DNA of 7,087 nucleotides from Gemmatimonadota bacterium (GTDB lineage Bacteria > Gemmatimonadota > Gemmatimonadetes > Gemmatimonadales > Gemmatimonadaceae): the NCBI GenBank assembly GCA_029884515.1, contig JAOUHR010000096.1, positions 1-7,087 on the forward strand, written 5' to 3'. A program made the position numbers and the translations under genes. Under the pieces are notes generated by a model that was given only the letters and a program-made list of their open reading frames with translations, ran no database searches and was not told the origin of the DNA. Below, piece after piece: positions 1-6,134 of this stretch. Position 1 is the first letter of the stretch, and each line of letters begins with the position of its first letter.

Positions 1-1214
1 TCCGGCCAGTTGCGGCCGTTCTGCGGCTTGCGGAAGAAGCCGTTGCCGGTGCCATCGCGGTCGGAGTAACCGCCGAAGGCGTAGAGCTCGGTCGTCCCCG
101 CCGCGTTCAGCGGAACGCGCAGGTTCGCGAACGTATGGATGTCGCGCTCCAGCCCATCGCCCCAGTGCACGTTCGGCTGCGGCACATTCGTGCGCCGGAA
201 GATCACCTGGCAGTTCGCGACGGAGTCCGCGTTGCCGTTCAGGTCGGGGAAGCTGCCGTCGGGACAGGCGCGGTTGGTCGACTCGCGCTTGAGGTACTGG
301 CCGAAGAGCGCGAGCGACCCGCGGCCGAGCTTGAGGCCCACGCCTCCGTTGATGTCGTTGGTGGTGCCGTCGTTCGGATACGGCTTGCCGGGACGGTACT
401 GGCCGGTGGAGGTGTTGATGAACGGGGCGAACTGGCCCTCCTTGAGCACCAGGTTCACCACGCCGGCGATCGCGTCGGATCCGTACTGCGTGGAGGCACC
501 GTCACGGAGCACCTCGATGCGGTCGATCGCACTCGACGGGAAGGCGTTCAGGTCCACCCCGCTTGAGCCGGGTGCCGAGCCGTTCGAGAACACGTTGAGC
601 AACGCGGTGGTGTGCCGCCGTTGCCCATTGATGAGCACCAGCGAGTGGTCCGGTGAGAGTCCGCGCAGCGTGAAGGGCCGCACGATCTCGGTCGCGTCAG
701 TCACCGCCTGCTTCGGGAAGTTCACCGAGGGCGAGAGGTTCGAGAGGATCTGCGTGGTCTCCGTGCTCCCGGACTGCTTCAGTTCCTCCGCCGTGAACAC
801 GTCCACGGGCACGGCGAGTTCCTCGGCGGCCGTGTGCCGCGCGCGCGAGCCGACCGTCGTCTGCACCGGCGCCAACTGGTAGGCGGCGCGCCGGAGCTTC
901 ACCTCCACCGTCGTGATCGCACCGGCCACGACGTTCACGACCAGCGACTCGGGGTCGTAGCCGATGGAGCGCACGCGCAGGACCTGCCGTCCTGCCGGCA
1001 CGCCGCCGAACGAGAAGAGGCCGCGGCTCGACGTGGCGGTCTGGAATCCGCCCTGCACCATCGAGACGAAGGCGCCGACGATGATCACGCCGGTGCTGTC
1101 CGAGACGCGTCCCTCGACGGAACCCGATTGGGCGGCGGCTGGTCGCGCCGTCGCCGCGAGGAACAGAATGCCTGCCATGACCAGCAGCGACCGCCTCACC
1201 ACTGACACTCGCAT
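1..1214 (-). CDS. TonB-dependent outer-membrane receptor, N-terminal 404 residues (3' end beyond window)
   Basis: Outer-membrane active-transport receptor, presumably powered by TonB-ExbBD; the ligand is unknown. The reading frame is open from the ATG at 1214 to the left edge, so the protein is cut within its beta-barrel. Residues 1-28 form a signal peptide (Arg pair at 7-8, hydrophobic core, then Ala-Ala-Ala before Gln29). Residues about 31-108 look like a carboxypeptidase-regulatory-like beta-sandwich (GSVEGRV start, GLFSFGGVPAG, then VRSIGYDP), as in SusC-type and other TonB receptors. Residues about 112-260 are the plug: a box-like LAPVQTTVGSR, then VPVDVFTAEEL, FTLRGLSPDHSLVLINGQRRH near 181-201 (in parts), and the typical plug end IDRIEVLRDGASTQYGSDAI near 230-249. 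Barrel strands follow, with two Cys (317, 335) in a likely loop. ATG 1214 is chosen because it directly precedes the signal peptide; its ribosome binding site is only a G-run. Family assignment is secure, substrate is not. Confidence 0.95.
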   Translation of the reverse strand, partial: MRVSVVRRSLLVMAGILFLAATARPAAAQSGSVEGRVSDSTGVIIVGAFVSMVQGGFQTATSSRGLFSFGGVPAGRQVLRVRSIGYDPESLVVNVVAGAITTVEVKLRRAAYQLAPVQTTVGSRARHTAAEELAVPVDVFTAEELKQSGSTETTQILSNLSPSVNFPKQAVTDATEIVRPFTLRGLSPDHSLVLINGQRRHTTALLNVFSNGSAPGSSGVDLNAFPSSAIDRIEVLRDGASTQYGSDAIAGVVNLVLKEGQFAPFINTSTGQYRPGKPYPNDGTTNDINGGVGLKLGRGSLALFGQYLKRESTNRACPDGSFPDLNGNADSVANCQVIFRRTNVPQPNVHWGDGLERDIHTFANLRVPLNAAGTTELYAFGGYSDRDGTGNGFFRKPQNGRNWP

Positions 1215-1368
1215 GACGCCCCCGAAGATGTTTGGACAGTCCCGCGCGGCCACGATCCGCGCGCCCGTCGTCGGTCGCGACCCGGTGCGACGACGGCGAA
1301 GGGTGGACCAGTATGTCACGTCTCCGTGCGCGGCGCCAGACGGGTGATGGCCACCTGGCGAACGGCAC

Positions 1369-1382
1369 CCGGCCGAGGCCGG
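1369..1382 (-). terminator. GC-rich hairpin just after the secreted-protein gene
   Basis: CCGGCC and GGCCGG flank a 2-base centre, giving a stem of about 5-6 G-C pairs that begins 3 bases past the stop codon at 1386-1388. No T-run follows on the minus strand, so it is not a classical intrinsic terminator. It could be a 3'-end stabilising or attenuating hairpin between this gene and the receptor gene. Short GC palindromes are common by chance in DNA of this composition. Confidence 0.25.
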
Positions 1383-1385
1383 CGG

Positions 1386-2261
1386 CTAGTTGCTGCGGAG
1401 GTAGGTCCGCCCGTCCGCGATGATCCGGTCGCCCAGGATCTGGATCTCGTATGACGACATCCCCTGCTGGCCCCGGACCACCAGTGTCGATCCGACGACA
1501 GTGTACGAACCCTGGTCGGATGAGGCGTTGGCGCCACCGGCAGTGCCGCCCATGCCAGGAGCGGTCACACTCACGGATGCCGACGACTGGAAGGCGAATC
1601 GTCCGGTGCCGTCGAACTCGACCGTTTCCTCGTAGCTGCGCGAACTCCCGCCGCTCGGGCTGGTCACGCCTGTCGCCTTGCCTTCATAGAGTATCCACTT
1701 CCCGCGGAGGGCGGCGATGGCCCGCTGATCCGGGACGGGCGCGCCGCGCACCTCGATGCTCTGCGCGACCTGCTCGACCGCCGAGCTCATGGCGGCCGCC
1801 CCCTGCGGCGGCGCCAGTCCCAGCACCACCATCCCTGATCCGTGCGCGGTGAGCACCGCCATCACCCGCACCTGCAGCACCATGCCATTCTGCGCCTGCG
1901 CCCCGTAGGTCGCACCCATCGCCTGGAGTCCCTTCACGGTGGACGCCGCCGGCGCCGAAGTCGGCATGCCGGTCAGCCCGAGCGCCTGGAATGCCTTGGG
2001 CAGCTCGGCAGCGACTTCATCGAAGGTCCGGTAGAGCCCGGGCACCACATACAGGGCGGCACCTGGCGTAACGGGTGTCAGTCCGTGGACGCGCCCCTGC
2101 TGCTGCGCGAGCTGCCACCCCGAAGGGATCGCGTACCCGATGTTCCAATCGCCGAACTCTGGTGCCGCCCCGGCCTGTGCGCGGAGAACGGGCCCGCCCG
2201 GGCCAAGGATCGGCGCGAGACACAGCACGAGCGAGGGCACTACGAGGTGGCGCGGACGCAT
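1386..2261 (-). CDS. Secreted protein of unknown function, two-domain
   Basis: I do not recognise a named family. The 291-residue product starts with a signal peptide (hydrophobic stretch about 6-20, cleavage plausible after RAQA at 30), so it is likely periplasmic or exported. Cys14 sits after Leu-Val-Leu, which lacks the small residue a lipobox needs, so a lipoprotein is unlikely. Residues about 36-172 form one domain (IGYAIPSGWQ, ALYVVPGLY, then a helical-looking stretch and SIEVRG), resembling the PsbP-like/DUF1795-like fold in outline only. Residues about 185-291 look like a small beta-rich domain (LRGKWILYEG, EETVEFDGTGRFAF, GSYTVVGSTLVVRG, YEIQILGDRIIADGRTYLR), a pattern of successive strands seen in many lipocalin-like secreted hypotheticals. 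A Gly/Ala/Ser-rich loop lies at 235-249. The start is supported by a strong Shine-Dalgarno just upstream. It is upstream of the receptor gene on the same strand; co-transcription is possible but the gap is 171 bp. Confidence 0.85.
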   Translation of the reverse strand: MRPRHLVVPSLVLCLAPILGPGGPVLRAQAGAAPEFGDWNIGYAIPSGWQLAQQQGRVHGLTPVTPGAALYVVPGLYRTFDEVAAELPKAFQALGLTGMPTSAPAASTVKGLQAMGATYGAQAQNGMVLQVRVMAVLTAHGSGMVVLGLAPPQGAAAMSSAVEQVAQSIEVRGAPVPDQRAIAALRGKWILYEGKATGVTSPSGGSSRSYEETVEFDGTGRFAFQSSASVSVTAPGMGGTAGGANASSDQGSYTVVGSTLVVRGQQGMSSYEIQILGDRIIADGRTYLRSN

Positions 2262-2264
2262 CGG

Positions 2265-2272
2265 TCCTCCCC
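2265..2272 (-). promoter_or_regulatory. Ribosome binding site of the secreted-protein gene
   Basis: On the minus strand the bases read GGGGAGGA, ending three bases before the ATG at 2261. This strong purine-rich match fixes the start codon of the gene. Confidence 0.75.
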
Positions 2273-2296
2273 GGCGGTCGGTTCGGGATCGCCTCG

Positions 2297-2325
2297 AACG
2301 TGAATGGCCCCATGCGGGCTGTCAA
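2297..2325 (-). promoter_or_regulatory. Candidate sigma-70-type promoter for the secreted-protein gene
   Basis: On the minus strand a perfect TTGACA (2325-2320) is followed after 17 bases by CACGTT (2302-2297), which keeps only the second A and the final T of the -10 consensus. Transcription would start near 2290, giving a leader of about 30 bases with the Shine-Dalgarno inside it. Position and spacing are good; the -10 is poor, so this is tentative. Confidence 0.35.
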
Positions 2326-2465
2326 TCATCCGTTTCCTATCCGACTGCCGTCCCAGCGCCTAAGATGGGAGGGAGGGTGACGCCACGTCGGCGCTACTCG
2401 CACCTCCGCCCCCAGACTGCCTCTGCCGCCAGCCCCGCCTCGCTCCTCCCCTGGTTCCGCAACCC

Positions 2466-2501
2466 ATGCGTACCTGCGCCGACTACCGTCGGGCCTGGTG
2501 A
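2466..2501 (+). other. Possible 11-residue leader ORF overlapping the GNAT start
   Basis: ATG at 2466 opens a short frame (MRTCADYRRAW) whose TGA stop at 2499-2501 shares bases with the GTG start at 2498, a 4-base GTGA junction typical of translational coupling. The GNAT start has no clear ribosome binding site of its own, which would suit coupling. The leader itself also lacks a good Shine-Dalgarno, and an ORF this short can arise by chance. An alternative reading is that it marks a one-base sequence error that hides a longer GNAT N-terminus. Confidence 0.2.
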
Positions 2502-3181
2502 TCGCCTCCACCCGGGCCGGGCACGCGGACGCCCTCGAGGAGGCGCAGCTCGCGATATTCCCCACGCTCGAGGCCACTGAGCGGTTCAACGCAGCACACT
2601 ACAGAAGGCACGTGACTCTCTTCCCCGAGGGCCAGTTCGTCGCCCTCGACGGCGACCGCGTGGTCGGCGCGACGAGCACCATCCGCCGCCACTTCGACTT
2701 CGCCCACGCGAACCACACGTTCGACGAGATCATCCAGGGCGGCTGGCTCACCTCGCACGAACCGGACGGCGACTGGCTCTACGGCGCCGACCTCGGCGTC
2801 ATCCCCGCGTACCGGGGCCGCGGGCTGGCCCGCGCGCTCTACGCCGCGCGGCAGGAGCTCGTGTGGTCGCTCGGCCTGAAGGGCCAGCTCTCCGCAGGGA
2901 TGATGAGCGGCTACGGCGCCCGCAAGCACGAGATGACGGCGGAGGCGTACTTCGAGGGGTTGCGCGATGGGACGATCAACGACCCGACGATCTCGATGCA
3001 GCAGCGGATCGGGTTCGAGGTGCGCCAGCTCCTCCCGAACCACCTGCACGACCCGGTCTGCGACGACTACAGCGTGCTGATCGTGCTCGACGCGGGCACG
3101 GACGTTCCCGGCGCCGTGCGGCCGGAGGGCGCGCGCACAGCGCCGATATCAGAGAGCACGACCGCCCCGAGGAGAGGCTGA
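2498..3181 (+). CDS. GNAT-family N-acetyltransferase, YhcX-N-terminal-domain type
   Basis: Predicted cytoplasmic acetyl-CoA-dependent acyltransferase of 227 residues; the acceptor is unknown. Visible GNAT elements are an N-terminal strand-helix (HADALEEAQLAIFPTL), HFPEGQF-like LFPEGQFVALDGDRVVG at about 41-57, and motif A GVIPAYRGRGLARALYAAR at 100-118, where R106-x-x-G109-x-A111 is the CoA pyrophosphate loop. The segments around FPEGQF, TSHEPDGDWLYG, and the C-terminal YFEGLRDGTINDPTISMQQRIGF (read as parts, 151-173) match the acetyltransferase domain that in YhcX-like proteins is fused to a carbon-nitrogen hydrolase. Here no hydrolase follows and the last 25 or so residues are unmatched tail. 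GTG 2498 is the only usual start codon in the frame after the stop at 2378-2380 and precedes the GNAT fold, but it has no clear Shine-Dalgarno. It is first in a likely four-gene operon, with its stop one base before the next start. Confidence 0.88.
   Translation: MIASTRAGHADALEEAQLAIFPTLEATERFNAAHYRRHVTLFPEGQFVALDGDRVVGATSTIRRHFDFAHANHTFDEIIQGGWLTSHEPDGDWLYGADLGVIPAYRGRGLARALYAARQELVWSLGLKGQLSAGMMSGYGARKHEMTAEAYFEGLRDGTINDPTISMQQRIGFEVRQLLPNHLHDPVCDDYSVLIVLDAGTDVPGAVRPEGARTAPISESTTAPRRG
3171..3177 (+). promoter_or_regulatory. Ribosome binding site of the gabT-like gene
   Basis: GGAGAGG lies inside the last codons of the GNAT gene, five bases before ATG 3183. It supports this start and suggests coupled translation of the two genes. 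Confidence 0.7.
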
Positions 3182-3182
3182 C

Positions 3183-4544
3183 ATGGGCAGCATCAAGCTC
3201 AGGACCGAGGTACCGGGCCCGAAGGGGCGCGCCATGCTCGCGCGGCGCGCAAGCGCCGTCGCCTCCGGCCTCGGCAAGGCGACCGACGTGGTGGTGGACC
3301 GCGCCGATGGCGCGCTCGTACACGACGTGGACGGCAACACCTTCATCGACCTCGTGGGCGGGATCGGGATGCTCGCCGTCGGGCACAGCCCGCCGGCCGT
3401 CGTGCGAGCGATCACCGAACAGGCGCAGCGGATCCTCCACCCCTCGGCGCTCGTCGCGACGTATGAGCCGTACGTGCGGCTCTCGGAACTCCTGAACGAG
3501 ATCACGCCCGGCGCCTTCGCCAAGAAGACCCTGCTCGCGAACAGCGGAGCGGAGAGCGTCGAGAACGCGGTGAACTTCGCGCGGCGCTTCACCGGCCGGC
3601 CGGTGGTGGTCTGCTTCGAGGGCGCCTACCACGGACGCACGCTCCTCACGCTCAGCCTCACGAGCAAGTACGGACTCTTCAAGCAGGGGCTCGGGCCATT
3701 CGCGCCGGAGATCGTGCGGATCCCGATGCCGAACCTCTATCGCAAGCCAGACGCGATGACCGAGGAACAGTACCTCGATTGGAGCGTCCAGCAGCTCGAC
3801 CTCGCGTTCATCGCACAGGTGGACCCCTCGGCGACGGCCGCGATCATCGTCGAGCCCGTGCAGGGCGAGGGGGGATTCCTCCCCGTGCCGCCACGCTTCC
3901 TGCGCCACATCCGCGCCCTCTGCGACAGGCACGGCATCGTGATGATCGCCGACGAGGTCCAGTGCGGCTTCGCCCGCACGGGGAAGCTGTTCGCGATCGA
4001 GCACGCCGGTGTCGTTCCCGACCTCGTGGTCACGGCGAAATCGCTCGGCGCGGGCACGCCCATCAGCGCCGTGACCGGCCGCGCCGAGATCCTCGACTCG
4101 GCGCACCTGGGCGGGATCGGCGGGACGTACGGCGGGAGCCCGATCGCCTGCGCCGCGGCCATCGAGGTGATCGGGATGGTGCGGCGCCCGGAGTTCCTCG
4201 CGCACGTCCGCCATCTCGGCGAGGTGATGCGGGAAGTGCTCGGTGGCTGGCGCGCCACGCACCCGCTCGTGGGCGACGTGCGCGGGCTGGGCGCGATGAT
4301 GCTCGCCGAGTTCGTGCGCGACCGCGCGACGAAGGAACCGGCGCCGGAGGAGACGCTCGCCGTCATCCGGCGCACCGTGCAGCACGGGGTCCTGGCGATG
4401 CGCGCCGGGCTGTTCAGCAATGGCATCCGGCTCCTGCCGCCGCTCGTGATCACCGAGGCACAGTTGCGCGAGGGACTTGCCGTGCTCGACGAGGCGATCG
4501 GGTTCGTCGAGCAAGGCCGCCAGGCGCCGGCGGTGGCCCGCTAA
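3183..4544 (+). CDS. gabT: 4-aminobutyrate aminotransferase-like class III PLP aminotransferase
   Basis: Cytoplasmic PLP enzyme expected to move the omega-amino group of 4-aminobutyrate (or a similar amine such as 5-aminovalerate) to 2-oxoglutarate, giving the semialdehyde and glutamate. The 453 residues cover the full fold, slightly longer than the 426 of E. coli GabT. Visible landmarks: GGIGMLAVGH at 59-68, the phosphate-binding SGAES at 121-125, FEGAYHGRT at 145-153, EPVQGEGGF at 224-232 (E224 matches the Glu that contacts substrate in GabT), IADEVQCGFARTG at 255-267 with D257 for the PLP nitrogen, the Schiff-base lysine K286 in VTAKSLGAG, GGTYGGSPIACAAA at 313-326, and R416 in NGIRLLPPL, equivalent to the carboxylate-binding Arg398 of E. 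coli. The E224/R416 pair favours GabT over acetylornithine transaminase. Sister omega-transaminases (DavT, putrescine or beta-alanine enzymes) cannot be excluded. The gene sits one base after the GNAT stop and two bases before the amidohydrolase start. Confidence 0.92.
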   Translation: MGSIKLRTEVPGPKGRAMLARRASAVASGLGKATDVVVDRADGALVHDVDGNTFIDLVGGIGMLAVGHSPPAVVRAITEQAQRILHPSALVATYEPYVRLSELLNEITPGAFAKKTLLANSGAESVENAVNFARRFTGRPVVVCFEGAYHGRTLLTLSLTSKYGLFKQGLGPFAPEIVRIPMPNLYRKPDAMTEEQYLDWSVQQLDLAFIAQVDPSATAAIIVEPVQGEGGFLPVPPRFLRHIRALCDRHGIVMIADEVQCGFARTGKLFAIEHAGVVPDLVVTAKSLGAGTPISAVTGRAEILDSAHLGGIGGTYGGSPIACAAAIEVIGMVRRPEFLAHVRHLGEVMREVLGGWRATHPLVGDVRGLGAMMLAEFVRDRATKEPAPEETLAVIRRTVQHGVLAMRAGLFSNGIRLLPPLVITEAQLREGLAVLDEAIGFVEQGRQAPAVAR

Positions 4545-4546
4545 GC

Positions 4547-6130
4547 ATGGCGCGCGACGCGGCGGTGGACCTCATCCTGCATCGGGGCCGCGTGCGCACG
4601 CAGGACCTTGCCGCGCCCGAGGCGACCGCGATCGCCGTCGGCGCGGGACGCATCGTCGCCGTCGGGGAGGACAAGGCGATCAGCGGGCTCGGCTCGCGCG
4701 ACACGCCACGGGTGGACCTCGGCGGCGCGACCGTGGTGCCCGGCCTGATCGACGCGCACGCACACATCTGGAAGATGGGCCACCTGCTCACCTCGATGGT
4801 CGACCTGCGCCACGCGCACAGCATCCCGGAACTCGCGCAGCTGCTCGGCCGGGCCGCGGCACGCCTGCCGCCCGGCGCCTGGCTCCTTGGCCGCGGGTTC
4901 AACGAGGCGAACCTGCGGGAGGGCCGCGCCCCGGTGCGGCACGACCTGGACCTGGTGGCGAACAACCGGCCGATCGTGCTCACGCGCACCTGCGGGCACA
5001 TCTACGCCGTGAACGGCGCCGCCCTCGCCACGTGCGGCATCACGCGCAGCACCGAGCCGCCGCCGGGTGGCGTGGTCGACCGGGACGCGACGGGCGACCC
5101 GACCGGCATCCTGCGCGAGACGGCGATGGGGCTGGTCAACGCCCACCTCCCGCCGCCCACGGCCGCGGAGCACACCGCGATGATCGAGGCCGCGCTGCGA
5201 CACCAGCTCGAGCTCGGCATCACGAGCACTTGCGACGCAGGGGTCTCCCCCGCCCTCCTCGAGGTCTACCGGGCGATGGACGCGCGCGGCGCGCTCCCCA
5301 TCCACGTGAACGTGATGGCGCTCCGCAAGGTGGACGGCGTTGGTGTAGTCCCACTCGGCCGCACGACCGTGGGAGACCGGCTGCGCATCGACACGGCAAA
5401 GTTCCTGGCCGACGGCGGGTTGAGCGGCGCTACAGCGGCGCTCAGCCAACCGTACCGGCACACCAAGGGCGAGGGCGTGCTGCGATTCGAGGACGCGGAG
5501 CTGCTCGCACTCGCTCGCGAGGCACAGGAGGCGGGATGGCGCATCGCCACGCATGCCATCGGCGACGTTGCGATCGACCAAGTGTTGGAGGTGTACGAGG
5601 CGCTGGGCCGGAATGGCGTGCGCCACCGCATCGAGCACCTCGGACTCCCGAGCGCGGCCCAGCTCGCGCGCGCCGCCGCGCTCGACGTGATCGCGGTGCC
5701 GCAGAGTGTCTTCCTCCACGAGTTGGGCCGGAACTTCCGGGCCGCGCTCCCGGACTCGTTCCTGCCGCGCACGTATCCCATCCGCGACATGGTGGACGCC
5801 GGGCTCACGGTGGCGCTCTCCTCGGATGCGCCGGTGGTCGAGGACGACGGCATCTTCCGCGGCATCCAGTCCGCGGTGGACCGATTGGACGACGAGGGCG
5901 TGGCCATCGCGCCCGGCCAGTCGATCACCGCGGCCGAAGCGCTCTACGCGTACACGATGGGTGGCGCGATCGCCTGCGGCGAGGACGCGCAGCGCGGCAG
6001 CATCACGGCGGGCAAGCGGGCCGACTTCGCGGTCCTCTCCGGCGACCCGCTCACCACGGAGACGGCGGCGCTCGCGACCATCACGGTCGACCAGACCTGG
6101 GTCGCGGGCCGCCTCGCATACGAGAGATGA
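4547..6130 (+). CDS. YtcJ-like metal-dependent amidohydrolase (amidohydrolase family 3)
   Basis: Predicted cytoplasmic hydrolase of an amide or related C-N bond; the substrate is unknown. The 527 residues are full length for the YtcJ/N-substituted formamide deformylase (NfdA) group. An N-terminal small beta-domain ([23 protein letters not shown]) leads to the metal motif [13 protein letters not shown] with H71 and H73. GHIYAVN follows at 150-156, then K285 in [15 protein letters not shown]336 in ATHAIGD, H364 in RIEHLG, and D427 in LSSDAPV, all at the places expected of a binuclear-metal TIM-barrel amidohydrolase. The C-terminal segment ([17 protein letters not shown]) closes the small domain and is typical. 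ATG 4547 is used because family homology begins there, two bases after the gabT-like stop; the same frame is open far upstream but that part is antiparallel noise inside the previous gene. No signal peptide is visible. The ribosome binding site is weak, so coupling to the preceding gene is likely. Other options within the family (imidazolonepropionase-like, D-aminoacylase-like) fit less well. Confidence 0.92.
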   Translation: MARDAAVDLILHRGRVRTQDLAAPEATAIAVGAGRIVAVGEDKAISGLGSRDTPRVDLGGATVVPGLIDAHAHIWKMGHLLTSMVDLRHAHSIPELAQLLGRAAARLPPGAWLLGRGFNEANLREGRAPVRHDLDLVANNRPIVLTRTCGHIYAVNGAALATCGITRSTEPPPGGVVDRDATGDPTGILRETAMGLVNAHLPPPTAAEHTAMIEAALRHQLELGITSTCDAGVSPALLEVYRAMDARGALPIHVNVMALRKVDGVGVVPLGRTTVGDRLRIDTAKFLADGGLSGATAALSQPYRHTKGEGVLRFEDAELLALAREAQEAGWRIATHAIGDVAIDQVLEVYEALGRNGVRHRIEHLGLPSAAQLARAAALDVIAVPQSVFLHELGRNFRAALPDSFLPRTYPIRDMVDAGLTVALSSDAPVVEDDGIFRGIQSAVDRLDDEGVAIAPGQSITAAEALYAYTMGGAIACGEDAQRGSITAGKRADFAVLSGDPLTTETAALATITVDQTWVAGRLAYER

Positions 6131-6134
6131 CCAC

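Noticed and set aside
697..1368. Minus-strand frame of 223 codons overlapping the receptor gene
   Set aside because: The receptor frame over the same bases has signal peptide, regulatory-like domain and plug motifs; this frame is Arg/Gly-rich with none.
2361..2366. TAAGAT as a plus-strand -10 box for the operon
   Set aside because: The matching -35 position reads TATCCG at 17 bases, a poor fit, so I did not list it as a promoter.
2377..2580. GTG after a purine-rich GGGAGGGAGG run as the start of a small protein
   Set aside because: The ribosome-site-like run is attractive, but the frame is Pro/Arg/Ala-rich, has no motif, and overlaps the GNAT gene in another frame.
2976..4514. Open minus-strand frame of 512 codons opposite the gabT-like gene
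   Set aside because: It is rich in Arg, Glu, Asp and His with no recognisable domain, and lies wholly opposite a gene with intact catalytic motifs. It is an antisense by-product of GC-rich third positions.
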